The notes: generated by a model not told the origin, from the sequence alone. A stretch of DNA of 64,000 nt from Polyangia bacterium (GCA_030429545.1 JAUIFF010000005.1:248001-312000); one strand, 5' to 3'. Shown: positions 27,290-36,387, counted from the first letter of the stretch. Numbers and translations: made by a program.

Positions 27290-28419
27290 GGTCCTTGTGG
27301 GGTGTTGGATGTGATGCGCACAAGGGCACGGGAGGAGTGTTCGCCTGACCCTAAGATGCGAACAAAGTACTTACCCGCGTCCATGTTGATTGTGTGCGTG
27401 CTGCCAAATTCGTGCAATCCGACATAGAGTGGAGCGGAGCATCCGCCGCAAGAGCCAATTTCTGCGTAGACGCCGGGATCTGCGACGAATGTGATCTCGT
27501 GCTCGCCAGGAGGATCGATGTCGATGGTTCGAGTGATCCAGAACTTGTCCACGGAGCCTATCGCGTTGGTTTCGCAGGAAAATTTTTCGGCGATCTCCCA
27601 TTGATTTTCGATCGGGGCAACGGTCGGCGCCGAACACTCGGTGAGCCAGAGTCGGTAGCCGATCTCGGGGCAGATATCGATAGCGCGGTACTTTGCTAGC
27701 AATGTCGTCCACTCGACTCCAGTGACCGTGGTGACACTTGCTGGAATTTCGTCAGGGCCAGTTGACGAGGTGGCATCCAGGATCTCCAAGAGCGCGCCCA
27801 CCCCGTACTCGTCGAGAAGAAATCGGTTGAAGCGCGCTGCGCTGGCATAGCTGTCAACGAGGGGGTAACCATCCGGGGGACCGTTGCGTGCCGCTAGTTC
27901 ATCAGGATCTATCGCTGACGGATCTCCTCCATCAAAGAATGCACCTGACAGGACCACAGCGCTTCCTTCACGAAACAGGAATGGGGCACCTAGGTTGTGA
28001 GCGAGTATGTTGTGGGCAAGTTCGTGCTCGTGGGGAATCACGGCGCTGTACGACGTGAGGTGGGCCGCGCAGCCTTCAAGTTCGTCACCACAACTCCAGG
28101 GCCAGTAATGGATGATCTTCTCGTCCTGTGGGATGGAGACGCCCGTAAAGTCTTGAAGTGTGTTGAGGTAACCCTCCATTGAAGTGAACGTGCGGGCGCA
28201 GATGTCCTCCCCTCGGGTCGAGTACACCGCGATGGACTCGCCTTCGTAGACACGCTTGTATTCGTCAGGATCCTGGCCGCCACAGGCCATGACGAGAACC
28301 GCGAGGCTCGTTGCGAGTGCGCCTCGCAGTCCGCGGCTTTTTTCGTCTGTCGGCTCGCACCGGGATTTTTGTCGTACTCGGTTCTGGGAGTCGCTGCCTA
28401 CTGCAAGATAAAAGACCAA
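27286..28419 (-). CDS. Lipoprotein with HELAH zinc-metallopeptidase motif
   Basis: Stop at 27286 overlaps the next gene's start (ATGA). The start is uncertain. The lipoprotein signal GALATSLAVLVMAC with lipobox VMAC is clear, but no ATG, GTG or TTG lies directly before it. The nearest usual start is TTG at 28419; a CTG at 28329 would give a more normal signal peptide. The mature protein contains VIPHEHELAHNILAHNLGAP with HELAH, and FLFREGSAVVLSG about 20 residues later. His-Glu-x-x-His plus a downstream Glu is the gluzincin zinc site. A C-terminal beta-rich region (about 110 residues, two Cys in GSCGGCSAP) resembles a pre-peptidase domain. Probably a surface zinc peptidase, not proven. Confidence 0.6.
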   Translation of the reverse strand: MVFYLAVGSDSQNRVRQKSRCEPTDEKSRGLRGALATSLAVLVMACGGQDPDEYKRVYEGESIAVYSTRGEDICARTFTSMEGYLNTLQDFTGVSIPQDEKIIHYWPWSCGDELEGCAAHLTSYSAVIPHEHELAHNILAHNLGAPFLFREGSAVVLSGAFFDGGDPSAIDPDELAARNGPPDGYPLVDSYASAARFNRFLLDEYGVGALLEILDATSSTGPDEIPASVTTVTGVEWTTLLAKYRAIDICPEIGYRLWLTECSAPTVAPIENQWEIAEKFSCETNAIGSVDKFWITRTIDIDPPGEHEITFVADPGVYAEIGSCGGCSAPLYVGLHEFGSTHTINMDAGKYFVRILGSGEHSSRALVRITSNTPQGP

Positions 28420-28766
28420 GCGAGCCGCGCAGGAAATCGACGCTGCAGTGGACCTACTGCAAGGTTTTCTGGGCGCGACGTCGGAGACAAGACCATGTGA
28501 GACGCGTGGCGAGAAACCACGAGCTGCGAGCCCGCAGATCTCACCAAGCTTCGATAGCGAGACCGCCAAAGGTGTGTAGTCATTGAGCGCGCGAAGGCAC
28601 ACTTGCGGAGCACCTCGGAGTGATGAGCGAGCACGGTCAATGCCTGCCGGCATTTGGCGGTCGCAGCAATAATGGGGGTGTCTGTGAACTTCGGAGTCGG
28701 CGGAGCTTGTGTGGCGCATCCGCTCTAGAGGTGAGCTCTCCGGACAAAGAACGACCCCTAACCGAC

Positions 28767-29153
28767 CTACCACGTGCAATCCCAGTAGTTGGGAAGCTCA
28801 TCGGGCGCGGCGTTGTCGTAAATGCTGCGTTCGCATGTAGCGCCGTAGACGGCGTCATAGTATAGTGAGTCGGGCGATTGGATTCCTACACACTCTCCAT
28901 GATCGCCAGCGATGTTACACAATGCATTGGGATCCTTGCAAACCCACATGGTTTCTCCGCCCTGGGCAGGAGGGATGGACCCATCATAATTGTCGTAGAT
29001 TTCAATGCAGTCTGGGGCAGGTGCGTTCGGATCGATGGGTTCAACTGGACTCGCACCAGGCCACAGGCATTCGCAGTAGTCACCTGTGACGACGTCACAT
29101 GTCCAAGCTTGACAGTTTGGTTGTGGGTTCTGACCGAGACACGCTGGTACGGG
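28767..29153 (-). pseudogene. Remnant of a Cys-rich exported protein, 5' end missing
   Basis: An open stretch of about 129 codons encodes a Cys-rich sequence (ACLGQNPQPNCQAWTC, GDYCECLWPG, WVCKDPNALCNIAGDHGEC, GATCERSIYDN, ending NYWDCTW). An in-frame stop at 29154-29156 cuts it off and no start codon or signal peptide precedes the Cys-rich part; the only ATG, at 28949, is in the middle. It therefore looks like the C-terminal remnant of a lipoprotein gene such as its neighbours. Codon choice and Cys spacing are protein-like, which is why I keep it. Confidence 0.5.
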
Positions 29154-29469
29154 TCAACGGATGACCTGAAATCTCGACCAACAACTCAACCTGGGCACCA
29201 GCAACCGGGTAATCGTCGGTTTGTCGGCGACTCGATGACGGTTCGGTGACCCGGCAATTCCCGGGCGCGGAGCGATTACTACCGCGACCTACTGCCCTAT
29301 GATCAACCCTCCCGCGGTGCCCTGTGCTTGGTCCCAGTTCTTATCGGTGTTTCGGGTTCCTCGGTTCGGGTTCTTGATATCCGCGCGATGATTGGTCTTG
29401 GGTGCTCAGGTTACCGAGCCCGTGCGGTTGTCGATCGAATGAACCTATCGCGGGCCATCGGCCCAACCA

Positions 29470-30546
29470 TCAAACCGAAGCCGCCCCCTCCGCCGCCCGA
29501 ACAACCTCAATCAACTCCCGCAAACACCTCCACCGCCGATCACAAACCTCCGCCTTCCGAGCCTCGACCAGCGCGCTCGTCACATCGCACTGTTCCCAAG
29601 CAAACAGCGCCCGCGAAACTTCCTCGACCCCGGCCGTCGGCATCACCTCGACTTGCGGCACCTTGACCACCCGCAACAACGCTGCATCGAACGCGCCCAC
29701 ACTTTGAAACCGGTCGCGCGGATCCTTGGCGAGTGCCCTAGCGATCAACGCATCGAACTCCCGCGGGACATCGGCCATCGAGCTTGGCGGCGGCGGTGGC
29801 TCGTGGCCGTGTTGCCACAAAACCTCGTCTGGTTGCCCGCGAAACGGCAGTTCACGTGTCAGCGCCTCAAACAGCACCACGCCTGCCGAGTACACATCGG
29901 ACCGGGCGTCGCCGTGCGAGTCCATGCGCTCGGGTGCCATGTAGCCGATCGAGGCGATGACCTGCGATGTTTGGTGCGCCGGCAAATCGCACAGGGCGGT
30001 ACGGTCGACGCGGGCGAGGCCGAAGTCGGCAAGGATCAACCGGTCGCCGCTTATATCGTGTCTTAAAAGACAGTTTTCGGACTTCACGTCGCGGTGAATC
30101 ACGCCGACGCTGTGGAGCACGGCCAGGGCGACGAGCAGTTGGTGCACGAACACGCCGGCGGTTTGCCAGGGCAAGGGCGCGCCGTTGACCCGTGCGCGGA
30201 GGGTCGGGCCCATGATGAGTGGCATGACAATGTATACGCACTCATTTTCGAAGCCGTGGTCGTGGACTTCCATGAGGTACGGGTGGGAGAGCTGCGCACC
30301 GATCCGAGCTTCGCGGATCAGGCGGGCGCGCTGTTTGGAGTCGCGCGGGTAGGCGATCTTGATGGCAACGGGGCGGCCGAGTCGGCGATCGCGGGCTTTG
30401 AAGACCGAGCCGGATCCGCCGCGGGCGAGGAGCTCGAGGAGTTCGTAGCGGCCGGCGAGGAGGTCTCCGGTTCGGTTGCGGGCTGGCTGTGGGGGGCCCG
30501 ATGCGGCGAGGAGGAGGTCCTCGGGGTTGGTGGGTGGCGACTCCAT
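29470..30546 (-). CDS. Soluble Hanks-type serine/threonine kinase (island copy 1)
   Basis: 358 residues from the ATG at 30546, which aligns with the start of the paralog at 37843-38910. Kinase motifs: LLARGGSGSVFKARD, ATP Lys in PVAIKIAYP, VGVIHRDVKSENCLL, LADFGLARVD, and activation segment ASIGYMAPERM. The domain fills residues about 25-285. The tail (about 285-358, VEVMPTAGVEEVSRALFAWE and AEVCDRRWRCLRELIEVVRA) is helical, lacks a membrane segment, and is shared with the paralog but not with the chromosomal kinase at 8663. Divergent from XRE gene 30662, with an operator-like palindrome between them. Confidence 0.9.
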   Translation of the reverse strand: MESPPTNPEDLLLAASGPPQPARNRTGDLLAGRYELLELLARGGSGSVFKARDRRLGRPVAIKIAYPRDSKQRARLIREARIGAQLSHPYLMEVHDHGFENECVYIVMPLIMGPTLRARVNGAPLPWQTAGVFVHQLLVALAVLHSVGVIHRDVKSENCLLRHDISGDRLILADFGLARVDRTALCDLPAHQTSQVIASIGYMAPERMDSHGDARSDVYSAGVVLFEALTRELPFRGQPDEVLWQHGHEPPPPPSSMADVPREFDALIARALAKDPRDRFQSVGAFDAALLRVVKVPQVEVMPTAGVEEVSRALFAWEQCDVTSALVEARKAEVCDRRWRCLRELIEVVRAAEGAASV

Positions 30547-30602
30547 CTGCTCGGTGGCTGTGAGGAAGGTTCTGCATCCCCACATGAATCAATCGTATCA
30601 AA

Positions 30603-30618
30603 TGATTTGTTCAAATCA
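30603..30618. promoter_or_regulatory. Palindromic candidate operator between kinase 1 and XRE regulator 1
   Basis: TGATTTG, two bases TT, then CAAATCA is a perfect 7-bp inverted repeat. It lies in an AT-rich divergent promoter region (30547-30661), 44 bases before the XRE start and 57 bases before the kinase start. An HTH_XRE dimer site here would allow joint control of both genes. Confidence 0.5.
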
Positions 30619-30661
30619 AACGTGAAGATTGTCTGTGCCGGCCAACTGGTACAGTGCGAAA

Positions 30662-30937
30662 ATGACTCCGGGCCAGTGTGCAGCAGCTAGGAGAATCCTG
30701 GATTGGTCAGCTCGGGAGCTAGCTCGACGTGCAAACACGTCGTCGGCGACGATCATCAGATTCGAGCGAGGCGAGACCGAGACTCCCAATCGCGCTGTGC
30801 TCGATAACGTCCGTCGAGCTTTCGATGCCGCTGGCGTCACCTTCGACCGACCATCGCGCCCATGCTCGAGTGCGGTCGCACGAGTCGACGAGGTCAAGCT
30901 CGAAGACGGGTCAACGATCTTCTTCAGTCATAAGTAG
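30662..30937 (+). CDS. Small XRE-family transcriptional regulator (island copy 1)
   Basis: 91 residues from the ATG at 30662, chosen because it aligns with the start of the paralog at 39511 (MTPGQCAAARRILDWSARELA versus the same pattern there). An HTH_3-type domain spans residues about 5-60: LDWSARELARRANTSSATIIRFERGETETP. The C-terminal 30 residues (VARVDEVKLEDGSTIFFSHK) include a short beta-type tail seen in both copies. It is divergent from a serine/threonine kinase; the pair occurs twice in the island. It is likely to bind the palindrome at 30603-30618 (inferred). Confidence 0.8.
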   Translation: MTPGQCAAARRILDWSARELARRANTSSATIIRFERGETETPNRAVLDNVRRAFDAAGVTFDRPSRPCSSAVARVDEVKLEDGSTIFFSHK

Positions 30938-30979
30938 TTCGTGGCGCAGGGCTCTGGTGAACTAGTGGTTCAAGAGACC

Positions 30980-31850
30980 GGATCACTGGATCACTGGATC
31001 ACTGGATCACTGGATCACTGGATCATTGGATCACTGGATCACCAGCGTCTGAGTGGCCATCACCAGGGTGGATCAGTTGGTGTGCCCCGTGGAGGGGACC
31101 ACGTGGATCACCGACGCCTTAGTCCACCGTCACTACGAGCCACCACGTGGATCACTGATCCACAAGTGGATCACTCAACGTTGGTACGCGTGACGGCGGC
31201 ACCCGGTGGACTTGGCCGGCACTGCCGGAAGCCTGCCCCACCGGCTCACCGACGACAGCGGCGAAGAAGCTAGGTGGCCCACTGGATCAGCGACGATTGG
31301 CCAAGGCTCAAAACGGCTCGCTCGGCCAGGTGCCAGACCGAGGTCTCGTGTTCGAGTGCTCCCGGCCCTCGACCAGACAACTCGGGTGGGCGGCGGCGAG
31401 CAAGTGGGCTACTGGATCACTGCAGGCAACGATTCACTGTCAAAACGGATCAGTTGGTCAGTCCTGACCTAGGTGGTCGGCGGGAGCACCCACGTCCAAG
31501 GCTGGATCACCGACGACAGTTGACTTGGTAGGTGGGCTACTGGACCACCAAACAAATCAACTCACTGTCAAAACGGATCAATTGGCCAGGTACCGATTTG
31601 GTCACCGATACCACTGGATAACCGCGAAACCGGACGACAACGAGCCCGTGCAAAAGCGGATCCGTCGGACGGGAACCAGCACAACTTCGAGCCGCATCAC
31701 GGCGTTGAGGGCACGTGGGCCAGCCCGGCGACAAGGTGGCCTACTGGATCACCGAGCATCAGAACAGAACGATAGGACAGGTTTCGAAACCTCGAGTGGA
31801 CCACTGGATCAACCCGTGTGTCCAAGTGTCAAAACGGATCACTTGGCCAG
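30980..31850 (+). repeat. GGATCA direct-repeat array
   Basis: About 20 copies of GGATCA, all on the plus strand, within roughly 870 bases. The left end is a pure 9-bp tandem repeat (GGATCACTG, about 30980-31045). To the right, copies sit in longer degenerate units: one with CTACTGGATCAC (31275, 31408, 31533, 31737) and one with GTCAAAACGGATCA followed by TTGG (about 31439, 31567, 31826). It lies between the convergent ends of the XRE gene and the HTH protein gene. Open frames across it are repeat-made and not taken as genes. The iteron-like look suggests a protein-binding array. Confidence 0.8.
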
Positions 31851-31866
31851 GTAATCCATGGCCAGT

Positions 31867-33855
31867 CTATGCCCCGGAGTGTTCCGGCTGTGACACTTCC
31901 CGGCGAGCCGGTGGGTCGGTTTCTGGTGCCCATTCATCAAACGGGCAAAGACAACTGGCCGGAGCTTGGGCGGGCACCGTTGGCCAGAGTAGGTCAAATA
32001 CGGACCAGTGTGTTGGCGGGGGTGATCGACAAATATCGCCCGAGTTCCGGCTACCGCAAGATCCTTCAGCTTCCCAAACACACGCCTCAACTAGAGGCCG
32101 TAAGATTTCGTCTAGAACCCTCTCGGGCGTGATTTCGTCACTAGGCTCGCACTCAGCACGCCGACTATGATGCTCGAGTACAAACCGCTCAATGAATGAC
32201 AGCGCCACGGGCTGCTGCACGATTGTCTCGGCGTTCTGCGTGTCGTTGTCGAGGGCCGCCAGTTCTTGACTCGAAGAGGGAGCCGCAGTGCGGTGACTTG
32301 CGACCTTATGACCTGCCGACGGAACTGGTGCCCCAACAGCTCGGTGGTCGACCGACCCAACAGCTCGGTGGTCGACCGACTCAGTAGGAGCCCTATCAGC
32401 ACCGACAACTTCGGGGTTTTCCGAGCTCGTGACCGGCATCGCCTCGGCTAAACCAGTCCCAACTTCCGTTGGTTGCCCGCTCGAGAGATCAACTTTTTTG
32501 GCCTGCGCGAATTCCCTCTTCCACCAATCCTTTAACGGTGCGACTTGCCAAAATAGCGGATTGTACGCGGGACTGGGAAACGTCTCTAAACTTCGACTGG
32601 GGGCTGGATCCCTGGAGCCGGCACCCTGCGAACGCATGAACCGATACAGCCGAGTTGCACCGTCCATGGCGAGCATCCCGACCCCAGCTTGACGAAAACC
32701 CGTCCCCGCAGTCGGATACGCGGCGCTCAGTAGTTGCCCAACGCCGATGCAAAGCAAACCGGCAACGGAGTTGCCAATCGCCGACTTAGATGTATAGCCA
32801 TATAAATCATGAATGACCGTTGTAACGAACGACCCCGCGAACACCCCGACGCTGCCGGCAACTCCGTTTCGGTTCGCCTGGAACAGAGCCCCTTGAAGCT
32901 CGAGTATCTGTTGCCTTGAGCGGTCAAGCTCCCGTTGCAGACGTCGGTTTTCCATCGACATCTTAAAGTAGGAGCGGTGCTTGGTTCTTGGAATGTAGAA
33001 GTCTTGACGAGGCGGGAGGACTTCGGGGTTGATGGGCTCGGCCGGAGTCTCGGGTGGTTGCTCTTCCGCACCCGCTCCCTCGAATTCGGCTTCAGGGGTT
33101 GAGCACGATCCTCCCGTTTCCGGCTCAAAGTGCTGGTTCGAGTCCTCTTGCGGTTTTTTTTGCCCGTCCCCGGGAGCATCAGTCTGGATATTGCTCGAAC
33201 TGGCCTGGTCAGCACGAGGTAGCGAACTCGGGTTGTCGTCACTGTCGGCGGTCTTCTGACGCTCAGCAAGAATACGCTTGAGCTCAGCGACTTCTTTTCT
33301 GAGGCGCTCAACTTCAGACTCATCCTGGGGTCCTCGCCCCCTATCTGCCGGCTGCGGGGCTTCGGGGGGTACAGGATCGGATGCGGCTGGCTTCGACGCA
33401 GGTTCATCATCCGCCACATCCAATTTATCTGTATTATCAACTTTATCGGGAGAACAATCCTCCCCGTATCCGCGGCATTCAGTCGAGAACAGCGGCAGTT
33501 CAAGTGCTGCCGCGACATTTGCGATAGGCAGCACCTTCGCCCGAAGAGATGGCCGGGAGAACATCTTGTTCACGGTGGCTCGAGAAACCCCAGTTTTCCG
33601 GCAGATTTCGCGGATACTGACTTTTTGCGTATCCATTGCCGATTGGTACGTAGCGATTTGTTGATCGAGAGCGGCCTTGTGGCCGTTTGGGAAGTCCACG
33701 CCATCAGCCTCCAGCTCCCGCAACAACTTGTGGCAAGACCAGCGGCCAACCTGGTCCGCAGCGTCGCAGGCTTGCTCGGACAGTTGGTGCTTACGTTTTG
33801 TGAGCCGGGCGTGGGTTTGCTCGAGTAAGTTACCGACAACATCGCGCAAGCCCAT
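31867..33855 (-). CDS. HTH / coiled-coil / membrane protein of unknown function
   Basis: 662 residues. Residues about 78-122 (VSIREICRKTGVSRATVNKMFSRPSL) form a helix-turn-helix of LacI/XRE type. Residues about 178-200 (ESEVERLRKEVAELKRILAE) and about 300-325 (MENRRLQRELDRSRQQILEL) look like coiled coils. Residues about 332-395 are hydrophobic (GVAGSVGVFAGSFVTTVI and VAGLLCIGVGQLLSAAY), possibly two membrane segments. A short tandem duplication (VDHRAVGSVDHRAVGA) lies about residue 490. No family recognised. DNA binding plus a membrane segment suggests anchoring or sensing; the array at 30980-31850 starts right after its stop. Codon usage is less GC-biased than the flanking core. Confidence 0.6.
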   Translation of the reverse strand: MGLRDVVGNLLEQTHARLTKRKHQLSEQACDAADQVGRWSCHKLLRELEADGVDFPNGHKAALDQQIATYQSAMDTQKVSIREICRKTGVSRATVNKMFSRPSLRAKVLPIANVAAALELPLFSTECRGYGEDCSPDKVDNTDKLDVADDEPASKPAASDPVPPEAPQPADRGRGPQDESEVERLRKEVAELKRILAERQKTADSDDNPSSLPRADQASSSNIQTDAPGDGQKKPQEDSNQHFEPETGGSCSTPEAEFEGAGAEEQPPETPAEPINPEVLPPRQDFYIPRTKHRSYFKMSMENRRLQRELDRSRQQILELQGALFQANRNGVAGSVGVFAGSFVTTVIHDLYGYTSKSAIGNSVAGLLCIGVGQLLSAAYPTAGTGFRQAGVGMLAMDGATRLYRFMRSQGAGSRDPAPSRSLETFPSPAYNPLFWQVAPLKDWWKREFAQAKKVDLSSGQPTEVGTGLAEAMPVTSSENPEVVGADRAPTESVDHRAVGSVDHRAVGAPVPSAGHKVASHRTAAPSSSQELAALDNDTQNAETIVQQPVALSFIERFVLEHHSRRAECEPSDEITPERVLDEILRPLVEACVWEAEGSCGSRNSGDICRSPPPTHWSVFDLLWPTVPAQAPASCLCPFDEWAPETDPPARREVSQPEHSGA

Positions 33856-34230
33856 GTTGATGATCGTAGACGCTTCAGAGATTTCCGGGAAGAACTCCCT
33901 TCCAAACTATTTGCAAGTACATTTAAAAACCGGACTGCGAGCCGGTCGTCACGATCGCACGATGACAGAAGCCAAGTTCGTTTCGGGTGCCGCGGTACCG
34001 CTCCCGACGGATCCGACCGAATCCGAGGCTCTACAGACAGGAGAAAAATCCTCAATCGCGCACGCCAAGACTGCGCGCGCCTCCGAGCCCATTCATGAAG
34101 TTCTCAACCGCTGTAATTCAAGCTAGTTACAAAAAATCCGAAAAATAATTCGAAAATCGTGCAACACGGTCGAAATCTGGCCGATGGGGCGGGCATGGAC
34201 ATTCTAACCATCTTCGCCCACCATCGCCCC
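33856..34230. other. Intergenic stretch within the island
   Basis: 375 bases between divergent genes. It holds one TGYANNTRCA copy (33912-33921) and an unsupported open frame of 54 codons from 33962. It must contain promoters for both neighbours, but no convincing -35/-10 pair was recognised. Confidence 0.4.
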
Positions 34231-34653
34231 ATGCTCTCAACCCTCCGCATTTTGGTACTGGCGAGCATCGCTCTCGCCGGTTGCAAGAAGGATGCAGAGG
34301 ACGATTCCGCGAGCGACTCGAGCAATCCGCCCACGTCAACGGCCGGTCCCGAGACCGAAACGTTTGGCGAAACCGAGCCTGATCCGTCGACCGGCTCGAC
34401 TGATCCCGACATGACTGAAACGACAGGCACTGGTTCAACCTCGGGTGACACGACGGACGCGGACACAAGCACCACAGACGAAACCACCGAGGACACCTCG
34501 AGTGAACCGATGTGTAACAACGGGATCGTCGAGGGCGACGAAGAGTGCGACGACATGATGGTCAGCTTCAATGGGCCGTGCATCCCAGGCTGCCTCCTCA
34601 ATACTTGCGGCGACGGCCACATACTCACCGACATGGTTCTTGGAGTAGATTAG
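34231..34653 (+). CDS. Lipoprotein with a truncated DUF4215-like repeat region
   Basis: About 140 residues from the ATG at 34231, which opens a signal peptide (MLSTLRILVLASIALAGC). An acidic Thr/Ser/Asp/Pro linker of about 75 residues follows, then CNNGIVEGDEECDDMM and CGDGHILTDMV. These are the start of a DUF4215-type Cys repeat; such repeats normally run to several copies and end in a large domain. Here the frame stops after one and a half repeats (LGVD stop), and the next gene lies on the opposite strand 23 bases away. It may be a 3'-truncated gene created by rearrangement in the island, or a short functional version. Confidence 0.55.
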   Translation: MLSTLRILVLASIALAGCKKDAEDDSASDSSNPPTSTAGPETETFGETEPDPSTGSTDPDMTETTGTGSTSGDTTDADTSTTDETTEDTSSEPMCNNGIVEGDEECDDMMVSFNGPCIPGCLLNTCGDGHILTDMVLGVD

Positions 34654-34676
34654 GAAGTCCGGTTGCCTGAGGTTGT

Positions 34677-35459
34677 TTAAAGAAGAAAACCTGAGCACCC
34701 ACCAGGGAGCCTGAAGGACTCGACGCAAACGTCGTTGTCACAGCGCGCCGATTCACACTCTAAACCGTGAGAACAACTTTCCCCCAAGCTCGCCAGCGCT
34801 TGGCACTGCCCGCTCATCGCACAAAAGTTTCCAAGGCGACATGGACGAAAAATTTCCCCCCCAGTAGAGCACGGCTCGCCTTCGAACGGACGAGGTCGGC
34901 ATTCTGGAATAGGTACAGTAGTATCGCAGAAGAGCCCCTGAAACGGATCGCAGTTTCCGTAAGGCTTGCCCTCCTCAGTTAAGCATGCCTCACCTTCCGC
35001 GAGCTGCGGAAGGTGTTCCTTGTTCGGATCCTCGCAGATACTGTTTACAGCATTGCAGCGCAGTCCTTGCTCACAATTACTCATCCGGTTGTGGACGTCA
35101 AAGATGACGCACGGCATGCCTTCGCCTTCGGAGCCATGGTAGATCAAACAACTTTCTCTCGATTCAACGCCTTCTAAACACTGATTCGTAAGCGAAACAT
35201 TGAGTCTTTTCGCCACGCAATCAGGATCGTAGATCGCCCCAGCCTGTTCAGCGCGTTTTCGTCCTTCAGCAAGGAGAGATTCAAGTTGACCAAGGCAAGA
35301 ATCCTTTTCTAACCACTCTTCGAGTGGACAATTACAATCGAAAATCTGGTCACAGACTACCTCTGAGTAGGTTTTTGCAAGTGTTGATTGTTCCACGTTC
35401 GAATACGGTGCTTGCGGTCCGCACGAAACCAAGCACGCGAGAACTAAAAGAAGCCTCAT
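34677..35459 (-). CDS. Cys-rich secreted lipoprotein (paralog-like to 26471-27289)
   Basis: 260 residues from the ATG at 35459. Signal MRLLLVLACLVSC with lipobox LVSC. The mature part starts with a helical Cys segment (YSEVVCDQIFDCNCPLEEWL), has DPDCVAKRLNVSLTNQCLEG in the middle, and ends with short disulfide modules (GEPCSTGGEIFRPC, GNFCAMSGQC, GESCSHGLECESARC). The order and style match the gene at 26471-27289, suggesting paralogy, although sequence identity looks low. Divergent from the Kazal-like gene at 35572. Likely surface-located; function unknown. Confidence 0.7.
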   Translation of the reverse strand: MRLLLVLACLVSCGPQAPYSNVEQSTLAKTYSEVVCDQIFDCNCPLEEWLEKDSCLGQLESLLAEGRKRAEQAGAIYDPDCVAKRLNVSLTNQCLEGVESRESCLIYHGSEGEGMPCVIFDVHNRMSNCEQGLRCNAVNSICEDPNKEHLPQLAEGEACLTEEGKPYGNCDPFQGLFCDTTVPIPECRPRPFEGEPCSTGGEIFRPCRLGNFCAMSGQCQALASLGESCSHGLECESARCDNDVCVESFRLPGGCSGFLL

Positions 35460-35571
35460 GAAACTCCTGTACGCGATGTCGACTCCGTCCGTCAATCCGC
35501 GACATGGAGCCTGCATATTTTTCTTGACTCGGTTCACATTTTCGTAGACTATCCGTGTTGAGGTAGTTTTC

Positions 35572-36258
35572 ATGGGGAAATTCGTATTGGTTTCTTCTCT
35601 CATTGGGAGTTTGGTAATCTTTACCGGGTGTCCAACTGATGATGGAGGGAGCACAGACTCAATGGGTTCTTCGTCCGCCTCAGACACTGGCAATCAAGAT
35701 CCGAAAGCTTTTTGTGGCGATGACGATGGTGTAATTCCGTGGACCGAGAGTAACAACCCCTTTAATCCAGGTGGGATATTCGGCTCATGTTGCGATGGGA
35801 CAAAAGTTGGAGATCTAGCACCTGGTGACATCGGTGAAGTCTTTTGGCCTTGTCAGGTAGGATTATTTTGCGATTTTGATCAAAATTCCCATCCTCACCA
35901 GGGTGTTTGCGATGATGATGAGCCGGTTATGCCCGTGTGTGGGGCCAACGGTGTCACATACAACGAGTGTGTGGCACCTCCACATGCGACTCCTTGTGAT
36001 CCTGTACTTCAGGTAAACGTTTGTGATTCCGATACCCTCGAGTGGTGCGGTTGCGATCCCCCAGGAGGGGTCGATATCTGCTCGCCAACAGCAACCGACT
36101 TTGACTGTCCACCTACTTGTGTCGCCAATGGTTTGTGGTGTGAACCGGACGGAGGTTGTTGCACGCCCCCGACGCCGTCGAATGAGCCAGAGCCGAGTGA
36201 CACTGATTCGGGTGAAACGACGGGGGCAGGGACCGAAACAGAGGGTACTACCGAATGA
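35572..36258 (+). CDS. Cys-rich lipoprotein with Kazal-like motif
   Basis: 228 residues. Signal MGKFVLVSSLIGSLVIFTGC with lipobox FTGC. After a short Ser/Thr linker the protein has about 20 Cys. VCGANGVTYNECVAPPH is close to the Kazal/follistatin core (CGxxGxTYxNxC), and GGIFGSCCDGTKVGDLAPGD precedes it. It ends in a Thr/Glu/Gly-rich tail. Kazal domains inhibit serine proteases in eukaryotes; in bacteria the motif is common in exported Cys-rich proteins with no proven inhibitor role. Base composition here is clearly lower in GC than the chromosomal flanks. Confidence 0.65.
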   Translation: MGKFVLVSSLIGSLVIFTGCPTDDGGSTDSMGSSSASDTGNQDPKAFCGDDDGVIPWTESNNPFNPGGIFGSCCDGTKVGDLAPGDIGEVFWPCQVGLFCDFDQNSHPHQGVCDDDEPVMPVCGANGVTYNECVAPPHATPCDPVLQVNVCDSDTLEWCGCDPPGGVDICSPTATDFDCPPTCVANGLWCEPDGGCCTPPTPSNEPEPSDTDSGETTGAGTETEGTTE

Positions 36259-36387
36259 TGTGAGGGCCGTCTCCGCAGCCCGAAGAGAGCAAGCAAACGG
36301 CCAAATTGCTCCGCGCCGCCAGGGAACTACACGCCCAAACGATCGCTTGCGGGTTCGTGCACTTGAGCAATTGCCAAGCAGCTACAT

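Noticed and set aside
30980..31850. CRISPR array
   Set aside because: Repeats are 6-9 bp, irregularly spaced and without uniform unique spacers; no cas gene nearby.
30941..31854. Plus-strand frames through the GGATCA array
   Set aside because: Peptides such as repeated DHWITGSL simply translate the 9-bp repeat; no start site or domain.
33677..34126. Plus-strand frame including a 54-codon peptide from 33962
   Set aside because: No ribosome-binding site, no family, and mostly antisense to the HTH gene's 5' end.
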